Positions 9,507 to 18,632 are shown, counted from the first letter of the stretch. The stretch: DNA of 64,000 bases from Kitasatospora sp. A2-31 (GCF_022288725.1 NZ_JAKNTA010000001.1:434899-498898), one strand, 5' to 3'. The notes: generated from the sequence alone by a model not told the origin. Made by a program: numbers and translations.

Positions 9507-12358
9507 GCGGCACCTCCGATCAACGACAGGAACGCGTCCTCCAGCCGGCGGTGCGGTCCGGCCCGCTCCACCGGCACCCCCGACCGGACCAGCTCGGCCA
9601 CCAGCTGGCTGGCCGCCATGCCGTCCAGCCGGACCAGCAGTCCGCCCTCGACCGCCTCCGCCGAGCCGACCCCGGCCAGCGCAGCCGTCTTGTCGGCGGC
9701 CGCCGCCAGCTCCTCCGGACCGAACGAGACGGGCGTGCCGACCAGCAGCAGCTCGCCCGCGCCGACGATCTCGGCCACGTCGCCGGTGGTCACCAGCCGG
9801 CCGCGGTCCATCACCACCAGGGCGGTGCAGGACTGCTCGACCTCGGAGAGCAGGTGGCTGGAGACGATCACCGTCCGGCCGGCGGCCGCGTACCGGATCA
9901 TCACCTCGCGCATCTCGCGGATCTGCGGCGGGTCCAGCCCGTTGGTCGGCTCGTCCAGGATCAGCAGGTCCGGCAGGCCCAGCATGGCCTGGGCGATGGC
10001 CAGGCGCTGGCGCATGCCCTGGGAGTAGGTGCGCACCGCGCGGTCCAGCGCCTCGCCGAGCCCCGCGATGGCCAGCGCCTCCTCCAGGTGCGCGTCGGCC
10101 TCGGGGCGCCCGGTGGCCTCCCAGTAGAGCCGCAGGTTGGCCCGCCCGCTGAGGTGCGGCAGGAAGCCGGCGCCCTCGACGAAGGCGCCGACCCGGGAGA
10201 GCACCGGTGCGCCCGGGCGCACCAGGTGCCCGAAGATCCGGATCTCGCCCACGTCGGGCCGGATCAGGCCCATCAGCATCCGCAGCGTGGTGGTCTTGCC
10301 CGCCCCGTTGGGGCCGAGCAGTCCGAGCACCTGGCCCTGTTCCACCCGGAAGCCCAGGTCCCGCACCGCGTACCGGTCCGCCGAGCCCTTGTAACGCTTG
10401 CTCAGACCGGTGATCTGCAGCGGCACGCCGGCCAAGGCCGGGTCGAACGCCGGGCCGCGGGCACCCCGCCGCCGGCGCAGCCGGGGCACCAGCAGCAGGA
10501 CGGCCGCCACGGCGACGGCGGCCACCGGCAGCAGCCAGGTCCGCGCGGGCAACGGCGCGGCCTCGGTCACCAGGGCGTCGACGGTCGGCAGGGTGAGCGG
10601 CCCGGCCGCGGCCACCCGGTAGGTGGCCGGCTCGACCGGCGAGGCGTACGCCAGGTCGGTGGCGGCCAGCACCAGCCGCAGCCGGTGCCCGGCGGCGAAG
10701 GTGTGGTCCACGGTGGGCAGCGCCACGGTGACGGTCCGGCCGTCGGCCGCGTCCGCGCCGGTGACCCGGAGCGGCGCGGACAGTTGCTGCGGCAGGGCCT
10801 GCCTGCCGTCCGGCCCGACGTCGTAGAGCTTGGCGAAGAGCACCGCGTCCGGCCGGTCGGCCCGGACCCGCAGCGCGACGGTCGGCTGCCCGGTCAGGTG
10901 CAGCGGCACGTCCAGCGGCGCGGTGTCGAAGCGGGCCGACTGGCCGGGGAAGTCCAGGGAGAGCCCGGCGCCCAGTGAGGCCGCCTGGCTGAGCGCGCCG
11001 ACCCCGGGCAGCGCGGAGATGTTGGGCGGCGCGCCGCCGGGCGGGTTGGCGAAGGCCTGCTCGGCACCGGTCAGCTCCAGCTGCCGCGAGCCGGTGCCGC
11101 CGAGGCCCGGGTAGGCGTCGGCGGTGGCGCCGCGCAGCACGGCCTGGAATCCGGTGGAGTCGACGCCGCCGGTGCGGGTGACCCGGAACGCCGGGCCGGT
11201 GTCGCCGCCGGCGTCCTTCGCGTCGGGATGCTTCAGGAAGTGGTCGAACCAGCCGCTCACCCGGGCGTCCACCCGCGCGCTGGTGTCGGTGCCGCCGTCG
11301 TGCCCGCCCGCGAACCAGTCCACCGCCACCGGCGCGCCGTTGGCCGCGACCGCCCGGGCGATCGCGTCGCCCTGGTCGAGCGGGAACAGCGAGTCCTGCT
11401 GGCCCTGGACGACCAGGGTGGGCGCCTTGAGCCGGTCGGCGACCGAGGACGGGCTGGAGCGTTCCAGCAGCGCGACGGCCTCCGGATCGGCGTGCCCGCC
11501 CGCGGCCACCCGGTCGTACATCCGGCAGAGCTCGTCCAGGAAGCGCCCGCAGCCGACCTCGGCGTCCTTGGCACCCTGAGCTCCCCTGGGACCCCGGGTG
11601 CCCTTGCCCGCCCCGGCGTCCGTGCCCGGCGCCGAACCGCTGCCTGCGGGCGGCGCGCCGCCGGACGGGCCGAGGTCGCCCGCCGAACCTGTGGTGAAGA
11701 AGATCCCGGCCCAGAGCCTCTTGAACACGCCGTCCACCGCGCCCGAGCCGCGCACGCCCTGCGGGAACAGCGCGTCGGCCAGGTTCCACCAGGTGATCTG
11801 GCTCGCCACCGCATCGACCCTGTGGTCGTACGCGGAGCCGAGCAGCGCCACCGCACCGCCGTAGGAGGCGCCGGTGATGCCCACCCGCGGGTCACCGGGC
11901 CCGTCCAGCTGCACCTCGGGCCGCTGCGCCAGCCAGTCGACCAGGTGCCGGACGTCCTCGACCTCGCGGTCCGGCGCGTTGAGGCCGATCTTCCCGCCGG
12001 ACTCCCCGAAGCCGCGGGCCGACCAGGTCAGCACGGCGTAGCCCTGCCGGGCCAGCTCCCGGGCGCGGTCGCGCTCGCCCTCCTTGGAACCGCCGAAGCC
12101 GTGGGCGAGCAGGACCGCCGGGCGCGGGCTCGTCCCGGTGGTGAAGAAGGAGGTGTCGAGGTCGATCCGCTGCTCGCTGCCGGGCGTCTCGGGCATCGGG
12201 AGGAAACGGTTCTCCTCGCGGACCGGCTGCTCGCCGCCTGCGGCGGCCACCGTCCAGGTGCCGGCTCCGGCCAGCACCGCCAGTGCGAGGACGGCCGCCG
12301 GCAGTCTTCGGGTCGTCAGCCTCTCGCGCCAGCGGCGCCCTGCTCCTGCGAGCCTCAT
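9503..12358 (-). CDS. S15/X-Pro peptidase-like hydrolase fused to ABC ATPase
   Basis: 951-residue two-part protein. Residues 1-40 form a basic signal-anchor (AAVLALAVLAGAGTWTVAAA). Residues about 60-600 are an alpha/beta hydrolase of the S15/CocE type with nucleophile Ser165 (GASYGG), Asp322 (QQDSLF) and His353 (GGHDGG), then a jelly-roll C-terminal part. A second membrane span lies at about 609-625, followed by RLRRRRG. Residues 645-951 are an ABC ATPase: Walker A 682-689 (GPNGAGKT), signature YSQGMRQR near 780, Walker B LLILDEP near 800 and H-loop His835. Predicted topology puts the hydrolase outside and the ATPase inside. A Gly/Ala/Pro-rich loop (224-266) interrupts the hydrolase cap. The ATG at 12358 was chosen because it begins the signal-anchor; the open frame runs 31 codons further. 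It is coupled to the permease gene. Confidence 0.85.
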   Translation of the reverse strand: MRLAGAGRRWRERLTTRRLPAAVLALAVLAGAGTWTVAAAGGEQPVREENRFLPMPETPGSEQRIDLDTSFFTTGTSPRPAVLLAHGFGGSKEGERDRARELARQGYAVLTWSARGFGESGGKIGLNAPDREVEDVRHLVDWLAQRPEVQLDGPGDPRVGITGASYGGAVALLGSAYDHRVDAVASQITWWNLADALFPQGVRGSGAVDGVFKRLWAGIFFTTGSAGDLGPSGGAPPAGSGSAPGTDAGAGKGTRGPRGAQGAKDAEVGCGRFLDELCRMYDRVAAGGHADPEAVALLERSSPSSVADRLKAPTLVVQGQQDSLFPLDQGDAIARAVAANGAPVAVDWFAGGHDGGTDTSARVDARVSGWFDHFLKHPDAKDAGGDTGPAFRVTRTGGVDSTGFQAVLRGATADAYPGLGGTGSRQLELTGAEQAFANPPGGAPPNISALPGVGALSQAASLGAGLSLDFPGQSARFDTAPLDVPLHLTGQPTVALRVRADRPDAVLFAKLYDVGPDGRQALPQQLSAPLRVTGADAADGRTVTVALPTVDHTFAAGHRLRLVLAATDLAYASPVEPATYRVAAAGPLTLPTVDALVTEAAPLPARTWLLPVAAVAVAAVLLLVPRLRRRRGARGPAFDPALAGVPLQITGLSKRYKGSADRYAVRDLGFRVEQGQVLGLLGPNGAGKTTTLRMLMGLIRPDVGEIRIFGHLVRPGAPVLSRVGAFVEGAGFLPHLSGRANLRLYWEATGRPEADAHLEEALAIAGLGEALDRAVRTYSQGMRQRLAIAQAMLGLPDLLILDEPTNGLDPPQIREMREVMIRYAAAGRTVIVSSHLLSEVEQSCTALVVMDRGRLVTTGDVAEIVGAGELLLVGTPVSFGPEELAAAADKTAALAGVGSAEAVEGGLLVRLDGMAASQLVAELVRSGVPVERAGPHRRLEDAFLSLIGGAA

Positions 12359-12507
12359 GGGGAGTGATCGTATCCGTCCCTCGGGTAGGGGCCTGATAAG
12401 GGCACCGCCTCGCGCGACGGCGTTCCGGCGGCCTCCCGCGTGCCCGCGCACCGGCGGGACCCGGAGGGCCCCGACGGCCGCTCGGGCAGGATCCGAACGA
12501 GAGGACC

Positions 12508-15500
12508 TCAGACCCGGTGCAGAGAATGCCGGCCCTCGTCCGTGTTCTTCACCTCCAGCCCGGGAGCGTCCAGCAGCTGGGAGAGACCGGGTGCCGGGAG
12601 GTCGAGGTGGATCCGGTGCTCGGGGGTCCGGGGAACGACCCCGTCCGGGTTGTCCGGATCGGGCATGGTCGGAGCGTCGTGCGGGCCGACGTGCGCCCTG
12701 CCGACCAGCAGGACGAACTTCCCGTCGGATCCGGCCTGGCCCAGTCCGACGGCGTCGGCCACGTAGGTGTTGAACCGCGCGGCACGGTCGTAGAGCGTCC
12801 AGGGGCCGTCGCCCTCGCGACGGGCGGGGTGCCCGTCGACCGCCCGGACTCCGACTCCTTCGGCCTTGGCGCTCTCGATCGTCGCCCGCAGGCCCTCGCC
12901 GTGGCTTCTTTCGTAGCGCGAGACCATCGCCTCCAGCAGCGGCGGCATGTCCGCGTTCGCCGGAGCCCGCAGATGAGCGTCCAGGTGGGACTGGAACGAG
13001 TCGCCGCGCAGCGCCTCCAGGTAGACGGTCCGCACCCCGGCCTCCCGAAGGGCGGCCATGTTGTTCTTCAGGAAGTCGAAGCTCTGTGGCTCCCCGTGCT
13101 TCTCACCCAGGACGATCCCCGGGTGGTCCTGAAGGATCCGGCCGGCGGCGGTGATGGCGTCGGGAGCCTCCCGCAGCACCGAGTCCACGCGGGCCAGGGC
13201 CTCCGCGGGCAACCCCGGGGGCCTGCGGAGGGTGTTGGCCACCACCATGTCGTCGAGCCGGTCACGGCGGGCGTCCTGGGCCTCCCAGTAGTCGGCGGTC
13301 CGGTAGTCCATGCGTGCCATCGCCTCGACCCGCTCCTGGGTCTTCGCCAGCATCTTCTCCGGGGCCCGGCGTGCGACGGGATCGGCGGCCAGGTCCTTGA
13401 TCCCATTGAACGCCAGCGGGGCGAGGTCGTTGAGCGTGGTTGGGTCGAGACGGGTCTTCAGCGTGTTCGTCCGCTTGTTGAAGTGGATCGCCTCCACAGG
13501 TACCCGAGTGGTGGTCTCCGGGTGCAGGTACGTGCCCCCGGGGCTCGGGTGCGTCAGGGAGTACATCATGTTCCGGATGCCCTCCGGCACGGCTGTCGGC
13601 CTCAGCAGCGTGTGCATCTTGTAAAGCGCCTTCTGCCCCGCGGACGACTGGAGCGGGAAGGCCAGCGCAGTCATCCCCGCCGGGTGCTCGTGCAGTGAGC
13701 GGGCCGGCCGGGCCGCCTCGCCCCGACCGGGCACCGGCTCGGTACGGACCCCCGGGAGGTGCGGCGCCCCCTCCGGACGGACCGGACCGGTACGGAACTC
13801 CGCCGGAACGGGCGGACGGCCCGGCTGCGCGGTGGGATGCACCGCCGCCGGGGCCGGCGAACCGGCGACGGGCGCGGTGGCGCTGCTGTGCAGGAACGGC
13901 GTCCCGTGAACGTCCGACGGGCCGCTCACCGGCCGGCCGGCACCGGAGGACACCCCGTCGGCCGGGCCCGCAGCGAGCCTGATCTCGTCGGCCCCGGACC
14001 CGAACGGACGGACCAGCGCCTCCGGCGAGGTGTGGGCCGCCGCGGCGTCGGTGTGCGAGAGGTGCAGCTCGGGCACCTCCGGCGCATGCCGCATCGACAG
14101 AGACCCCTCCCCCACCGGATGCACCGGCTGCACCGGCCCGGCCGCCGCCCCAGACGCCAGATGCAGCTCCGGCACCTCCGGCACATGCCGCATCGACAGA
14201 GGCCCCTCCCCCACCGGATGCACGGGACCGGCCGCCACCTCCGGCGCCACATGCAACTGCGGCACCTCCGGCACATGCCGCATCGTCAGAGGCCCCTCCC
14301 CCACCGGATGCACGGGACCGGCCGCCACCTCCGGCGCCACGTGCAGCTGCGGCACGTCCGCCCCGTGGTGGCCACCGGCGGCCGGCAAGGGGGTCTCGTG
14401 CGCCGCCGTGGTCGGCACGCCGGCCGCGCCCCCCTCGTGCAGCGGCGGCAGGGAGGGGGCGTGGCCCGCCGCGGGCGTCGCCGCGCCCTCGTGGGGAAGG
14501 GTGGCCGCCCCGTGCGCCGGCTCGTGCGTGGAGGCGGGGCCGACGTGCTGAGCCGGCGTTCCCTCGGACACCGACGCGTGCGAGCCGGCAGCCGTCGGCG
14601 CCGCCGTCTCCGTGACCGGCGGGTGCGGGCCACCGCCAGGGGCGGGTGAGGCCTCGGCGTGCCCGGGCGTGCCGCCCTGCCCGCCGTGGCCCACAGGCCC
14701 GGGCGTGCCGCCCTCACCGCCGTGGCCCGCACCCTGCACCGGCGAACCGCCGCCCGCGGCGCCGTGCTCGGACGGCGCAGCCGCCGGATGGGGCTGGGAC
14801 TGCGCGGTACCCGCACCGTCCGCGGCCGGGTGCTGCGTCGGATGGGCTCCGCCCCCGGCCGGCTCCGCCGCCGGGTGCTGGCCGCCCGCGGGCACGCCTT
14901 CGTGCGGAGCGCCCGCGGGTGCGCCGTGGGCGCCCGCCGCAGGAGAGTCCGCCCCGGCCACGTGCTGGGACGCGGCCGGCAGGCTGCGGCTGCCGTCGGT
15001 GCCCGCCGGGCGCTCCGCCCCGGCCGACTCGCCCGGGCCTGGCGCCGGCGCGTGCTCCGGAACGTGCGCCCCGGCGGGGACCTCCGCCCCTGCGCCGCCC
15101 GGGACGGCGCCGTGCGGCACCTCCGCCGGTGTCCTGAAGTGTCCGTTGACCGCCGCGCCCGCCGCATGCAGACCGGCGGCGCTCGCTCCGCTCAGGCCGG
15201 AGCCGAGCAGGCTGTGGCTGTCCACCGTCCCGGTGGTCGCGGCCTGGGTGATGACGTCCGCGCCCACGCCGGCCGCGCCCGCCGTCACCATCTTGCCGGG
15301 GACCGTCCCCATGACCTTGCCGAGCCCCAGCTTCGAGCCGGCCGCGCCGATGCCCTTGCCCAGCAGGTTGCCGGAGGCGCCCGCCACCGCGCCGCCCACC
15401 GCGTTGTCGCCCAGCTCCTTCAGGTCGAGGCCCTTGCGGTGCCCCTCCAGCACCTGGATGCTCTGGGCGAGCAGGTTGATGGCCGCCATCTGGACGGCCT

Positions 15501-16020
15501 GCTTGGCGGCGAACTTCATCGCCTCCACGGCCAGCTTCTTCAGGATCTGCTGGACGGCCGTACGGCTGATGCCGACCATGACGGGGATCTGGGCCAGCGA
15601 CAGACCCGCCGTGAACGGTGCCTCCACCTCGGCCGTGGCGATCTCCACAGCGAGGATCCCCAGCTGGGCGATGATCTGGATCTTCGCCGTCTCGGCGGAG
15701 TTGGCCATCGACTCCAGCATGTCGGCCATGCCCTCGCAGGCCTTGGCCAGGCCGGGGAGGGCGCCGGGCTGGCTCTCGCCCTGCCCCACGGTGAACTTGT
15801 CCCAGTACTGGGACAGTCCGGTGGCCGCCACGCCGACCTGACCGACCAGCGCACGCCGGACGGCGGCGTCTGCGGACTCCTCGACGTCCTTGAGGGTCCC
15901 GGCCATGGTGCGCCAGTGCTCGGCCATGCTCCGCAGGTTGTCCTCGTCGGCCTCGGGCCAACGCGTGCCGGACAGCAGCAGCAGGACCCACTGGAGGGGT
16001 TCGGGAAGCTCGGTGGCCAT
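12508..16020 (-). CDS. modular WXG/CpnT-like protein with TIKI/EreA-like C-terminal domain
   Basis: 1170-residue protein with polymorphic-toxin architecture. Residues 1-200 are helical (ELPEPLQWVLLL, WPEADEDNLRSMAEHW), matching the WXG100-like N-terminal domain of CpnT-type substrates. A hydrophobic Ala/Gly helical stretch follows to about 310. A long Gly/Pro/Ala/His linker (about 330-800) contains tandem repeats. A conserved helical segment (FPLQSSAGQKALYKMHTL onward) leads to the C-terminal domain with GEKHG (972-976, His975), YLEAL (Glu1002) and VGRAHVG (G1107, His1110). Paired GxxH motifs plus a Glu are the signature of the TIKI/TraB/ChaN/EreA/PMT-C2 superfamily; the assignment is by eye. 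The ATG has GGGAGG 8 nt upstream inside the preceding gene. Last gene of a four-gene cassette; no immunity gene follows. Confidence 0.75.
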   Translation of the reverse strand: MATELPEPLQWVLLLLSGTRWPEADEDNLRSMAEHWRTMAGTLKDVEESADAAVRRALVGQVGVAATGLSQYWDKFTVGQGESQPGALPGLAKACEGMADMLESMANSAETAKIQIIAQLGILAVEIATAEVEAPFTAGLSLAQIPVMVGISRTAVQQILKKLAVEAMKFAAKQAVQMAAINLLAQSIQVLEGHRKGLDLKELGDNAVGGAVAGASGNLLGKGIGAAGSKLGLGKVMGTVPGKMVTAGAAGVGADVITQAATTGTVDSHSLLGSGLSGASAAGLHAAGAAVNGHFRTPAEVPHGAVPGGAGAEVPAGAHVPEHAPAPGPGESAGAERPAGTDGSRSLPAASQHVAGADSPAAGAHGAPAGAPHEGVPAGGQHPAAEPAGGGAHPTQHPAADGAGTAQSQPHPAAAPSEHGAAGGGSPVQGAGHGGEGGTPGPVGHGGQGGTPGHAEASPAPGGGPHPPVTETAAPTAAGSHASVSEGTPAQHVGPASTHEPAHGAATLPHEGAATPAAGHAPSLPPLHEGGAAGVPTTAAHETPLPAAGGHHGADVPQLHVAPEVAAGPVHPVGEGPLTMRHVPEVPQLHVAPEVAAGPVHPVGEGPLSMRHVPEVPELHLASGAAAGPVQPVHPVGEGSLSMRHAPEVPELHLSHTDAAAAHTSPEALVRPFGSGADEIRLAAGPADGVSSGAGRPVSGPSDVHGTPFLHSSATAPVAGSPAPAAVHPTAQPGRPPVPAEFRTGPVRPEGAPHLPGVRTEPVPGRGEAARPARSLHEHPAGMTALAFPLQSSAGQKALYKMHTLLRPTAVPEGIRNMMYSLTHPSPGGTYLHPETTTRVPVEAIHFNKRTNTLKTRLDPTTLNDLAPLAFNGIKDLAADPVARRAPEKMLAKTQERVEAMARMDYRTADYWEAQDARRDRLDDMVVANTLRRPPGLPAEALARVDSVLREAPDAITAAGRILQDHPGIVLGEKHGEPQSFDFLKNNMAALREAGVRTVYLEALRGDSFQSHLDAHLRAPANADMPPLLEAMVSRYERSHGEGLRATIESAKAEGVGVRAVDGHPARREGDGPWTLYDRAARFNTYVADAVGLGQAGSDGKFVLLVGRAHVGPHDAPTMPDPDNPDGVVPRTPEHRIHLDLPAPGLSQLLDAPGLEVKNTDEGRHSLHRV
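14062..14359 (-). repeat. 30-33-residue coding tandem repeats in linker
   Basis: Three units plus a partial unit encode VPQLHVAPEVAAGPVHPVGE-like repeats, each ending in MRH-x-PE. Two neighbouring 90-bp units differ at only a few bases, so the array was probably duplicated recently. His, Pro and Val dominate, which suggests an extended spacer between the N-terminal export domain and the C-terminal domain. Confidence 0.8.
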
Positions 16021-16022
16021 GG

Positions 16023-16649
16023 TCAGCGCCTCCCGCCGGTGTGCACCATCGGGCCGACGTGGGGGGCGGGCAGGGTCGGTGCGACGGGGCCCGGCGCCTG
16101 GGGCGGGGCGGCCGCCGCGGGGAGCGGGTCCGCGGGGCGGGCGGCCGTGCCCGGGCCCTCGGCACGGCCCTTGAGGGCGTTCACGAGGTTCCGCTCGGTG
16201 TTCTCGTAGTTGTCCGCCATCCGCTGCAGGCCCTCCGCGACCCGGCGCAGCGCGGCCGGGAGGCCCTTGAGGCCCTTGAGCGTGCCGGCGCTGTACGCGA
16301 GATAGCCCTTCTCGCCCTCGGCGAACTGGTGCCCCGCGTGGTCGTTGCCCCACGGGTGGGTGGCGTTCATGCTGGTCAGGAAGCTGTCCAGGGCGAGGTA
16401 CGCGGTGGAGACCCGGTCCGAGGCGACGAGCATCGGCGAGACCGCCGCCCGGTACTGCGCGGGGTGGGCCTCGAAGCCCGTCCCCGCGCTCTTCGCGGGC
16501 GCCGCCGGTGCGGCGGCGGCTGCGGCCGCCGGACCGGCGGCGGTGGCGTCGGCCGCCCTCGTCGCCGTCACGAGCCCCATCACGGGGGCCTGATCCGGCG
16601 TCCCCGCCTCGCCGGGGCCGTGCACCTTCGTACCGAACTGATCTTCCAT
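16023..16649 (-). CDS. WXG100-like putative type VII secretion substrate or partner
   Basis: 208 residues. An Ala-rich disordered N-terminus (to about 57) is followed by a two-helix region with HPWGND (Trp100) at the turn and NYENTE (Tyr148-Glu152), which matches the YxxxD/E export signal of type VII substrates. The tail (from about 162) is Pro/Ala-rich and disordered. The helical length (about 95 residues) fits a WXG100 hairpin. The ATG at 16649 has GGGAGAG 6 nt upstream. The stop lies 2 bp before the large modular gene, so this protein is likely made in step with it and may be its heterodimer partner or chaperone (inference). No secretion ATPase (EccC) lies in the window. Confidence 0.65.
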   Translation of the reverse strand: MEDQFGTKVHGPGEAGTPDQAPVMGLVTATRAADATAAGPAAAAAAAPAAPAKSAGTGFEAHPAQYRAAVSPMLVASDRVSTAYLALDSFLTSMNATHPWGNDHAGHQFAEGEKGYLAYSAGTLKGLKGLPAALRRVAEGLQRMADNYENTERNLVNALKGRAEGPGTAARPADPLPAAAAPPQAPGPVAPTLPAPHVGPMVHTGGRR

Positions 16650-16739
16650 GACGCTCTCTCCCCGATGTGCCGCCGGCGGTCTGGCGACCTGTCAGCGGTG
16701 TTGCTGCGGGCGCCGGCCGACGGCCGACAGCACGCGTGA

Positions 16740-18632
16740 CTACTCGTCGTTCCCGGTCCGGCCACCGACGGGGCCGTCCCCCCGGGCCGCCGGCTGCCGT
16801 GCCGCCCCGCCGGGGGCGGGCCTGTCGAACTCCCCTGCGGCCGCCAGCTTCGCCAGGGCGGCCCGGAGCTGAGGGCTCGGCACCTGATAGCCCCCCTCCT
16901 CCCGGAGCGGTGCGGGCCTGCCGCCGGCCTCCGGCCCGGCCTGCGCCCCTCCCACGGCGCCCGCCGGGGCCGCTCCGACCACGCCCCGCAGGTGCGCGGC
17001 CGGGGCTGCCGACCGTCCCTCCGTCCGCCCCGAGGCGGCCTCGGCACCACCCGTGCCCACAGCGCCGCCGGCCGTACCGGTCGTCCCCTCCCCCGGGCGG
17101 CCGCCGGTCCCGGCGTCCGGTCCCAGCACCACGCTGGTCAGCTGGGTGAGGAGATCGGCTGCGGGGTCCGGCGGTGGCTCGGCTCCGGCAGCTGCGGCCT
17201 GCGGAGCCTCCGCCGGGCGCCGTTCGCCGGCCTCGGTACGGGCGTCGTCCAGCCACCGCCGGTGCGCCCGCTGCTCCTGCCGGTCGCCGGGCCGGGCCTC
17301 GGCGGCCGGGCCGTGCACGGCGTCGTCGGACACCGCCTCGTCCTGTTCCGGCGCCTGTCCGACGACCAGGTCGGGCCTGCGCCTGCCGCGTATCCCCTTC
17401 TTGCCCCCGCCACGGCCCGGAGCGTGCAGGCCCCCCGGGACGGGGCCACGCCCGGCGACACCCGCGCCGACGGCGGAGGCGCCCGCTCCCGCTCGCACGC
17501 CGGTCCCGGACGCGCCCGCGCCCGACGGCTGGCGCGTCGTACCGCTCGGGCCGTGTCCGCCCGCTCCTGCCCGGCTCCCCGCAGCGGCGGCGGCCGCCGT
17601 ACCGGAGGGCAGCCCGAGGCCCGCGCCCGCGAAGGAGGGCACGGCACCCGCCCGGGCCCGGCCCGCCGAGCCGCCGACGCCGGCCCTGCGCCCACCGGGG
17701 CCGCCGAGGCCGCCGGCACCGCCGGCACCCGCAGCACCGCCCGGGCCGAGCACGCTCGAGGACGCGCCGCCGGCACCCGCCGGATCGGCGGCACCGCCGG
17801 CGGACAACCCGCCCTGCGCACCGGTGCCCGTGCCGGCGCCGGTGAACCCGGCCAGGTTCAGCCCCGGCACGGCCGCACCACCCGGCCGGCAAGCCGTTCC
17901 GCCCTCCCGGTCGAGCACCTCGGCCCGGAGGGATCCGGTCCGCGGCACCTCCGGTGCACCGAGACCGGCGAGCACCGGCCGCGCGTCACCACCCGTTCCT
18001 CCTCCGGTCCCCGCCCCGGGACCGCCGGCATCGGTGCCCCCGGCGCCGGCGCCCGGACCTCCTGCGCCCGCGAGCGCGCAGGCCTGCCCGGCGCTGTCCA
18101 TGCGGTCGACCGAGCCGGCGTTCCGCCGGAGCATCGAGTCGACGTCCGCGCTCGCCTGCCCGACGTAGTGCCGGCACGAGTCCACCGCCAGTCCGACGCC
18201 CTCCGACCGCGCGGCCTCCGCGGGCGCGGCCCCGGGCATGCTGCCGTCGAGGTACTCCTTGGTCGACCTGAGCTGCTGCACCATGGCCGTCTTGGTGCGG
18301 CCCACGGTGCCGGAGGCCTCGTGGAGGCAGCGCGCCATCGCGAGCCCGCTCTCCAGCACGGTGACGGCATGGGTGTCGTCGCGGCCGGCGAACTTCTCCA
18401 GGTACTGCCGGAAGCCGTCCGCGGCCGGCCCCGACATGTGCGCCGCGGCCTGCTGGGCGCTCGCCACGATGGCGCGCACCCGGGGTTCGGCCGCGGTGTT
18501 CCAGGTGTCCCACGCCCGGGCGAGCTCCGCGAGCCGGTCCTCGTCGGCGTCGGGGAAGGCGATCCCCGCCCCGTTCTCGTGGCTCCTGAGGGTCGTGAGC
18601 ACCGCAGCCAGGTCGGCGGGCAACTCGATCAT
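16740..18632 (-). CDS. WXG/CpnT N-terminal-like protein with Gly-rich tail
   Basis: 630 residues. The first 165 residues are helical and start IELPADLAAVL, then FPDADEDRLAELARAW, closely parallel to the ELPEPLQWVLL...WPEADEDNLRSMAEHW opening of the 1170-residue protein, so the two N-terminal domains look paralogous. From about 195 to 480 the sequence is Gly/Ala-rich (GGPGAGAGG, AGGAGGLGGPGG). The C-terminal 150 residues are Ala/Glu/Gln-rich and disordered, ending in a short helix (LRAALAKLAAAGEF). No enzymatic domain is seen. It may be a type VII-exported structural or surface protein. The gap to the next gene downstream is 90 bp. Confidence 0.6.
   Translation of the reverse strand: MIELPADLAAVLTTLRSHENGAGIAFPDADEDRLAELARAWDTWNTAAEPRVRAIVASAQQAAAHMSGPAADGFRQYLEKFAGRDDTHAVTVLESGLAMARCLHEASGTVGRTKTAMVQQLRSTKEYLDGSMPGAAPAEAARSEGVGLAVDSCRHYVGQASADVDSMLRRNAGSVDRMDSAGQACALAGAGGPGAGAGGTDAGGPGAGTGGGTGGDARPVLAGLGAPEVPRTGSLRAEVLDREGGTACRPGGAAVPGLNLAGFTGAGTGTGAQGGLSAGGAADPAGAGGASSSVLGPGGAAGAGGAGGLGGPGGRRAGVGGSAGRARAGAVPSFAGAGLGLPSGTAAAAAAGSRAGAGGHGPSGTTRQPSGAGASGTGVRAGAGASAVGAGVAGRGPVPGGLHAPGRGGGKKGIRGRRRPDLVVGQAPEQDEAVSDDAVHGPAAEARPGDRQEQRAHRRWLDDARTEAGERRPAEAPQAAAAGAEPPPDPAADLLTQLTSVVLGPDAGTGGRPGEGTTGTAGGAVGTGGAEAASGRTEGRSAAPAAHLRGVVGAAPAGAVGGAQAGPEAGGRPAPLREEGGYQVPSPQLRAALAKLAAAGEFDRPAPGGAARQPAARGDGPVGGRTGNDE

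Noticed and set aside
12359..12451. 31-codon extension of the hydrolase-ATPase fusion
   Set aside because: The extension precedes an otherwise canonical signal-anchor beginning at the ATG at 12358, and its Arg/Gly-rich sequence looks like shadow coding.
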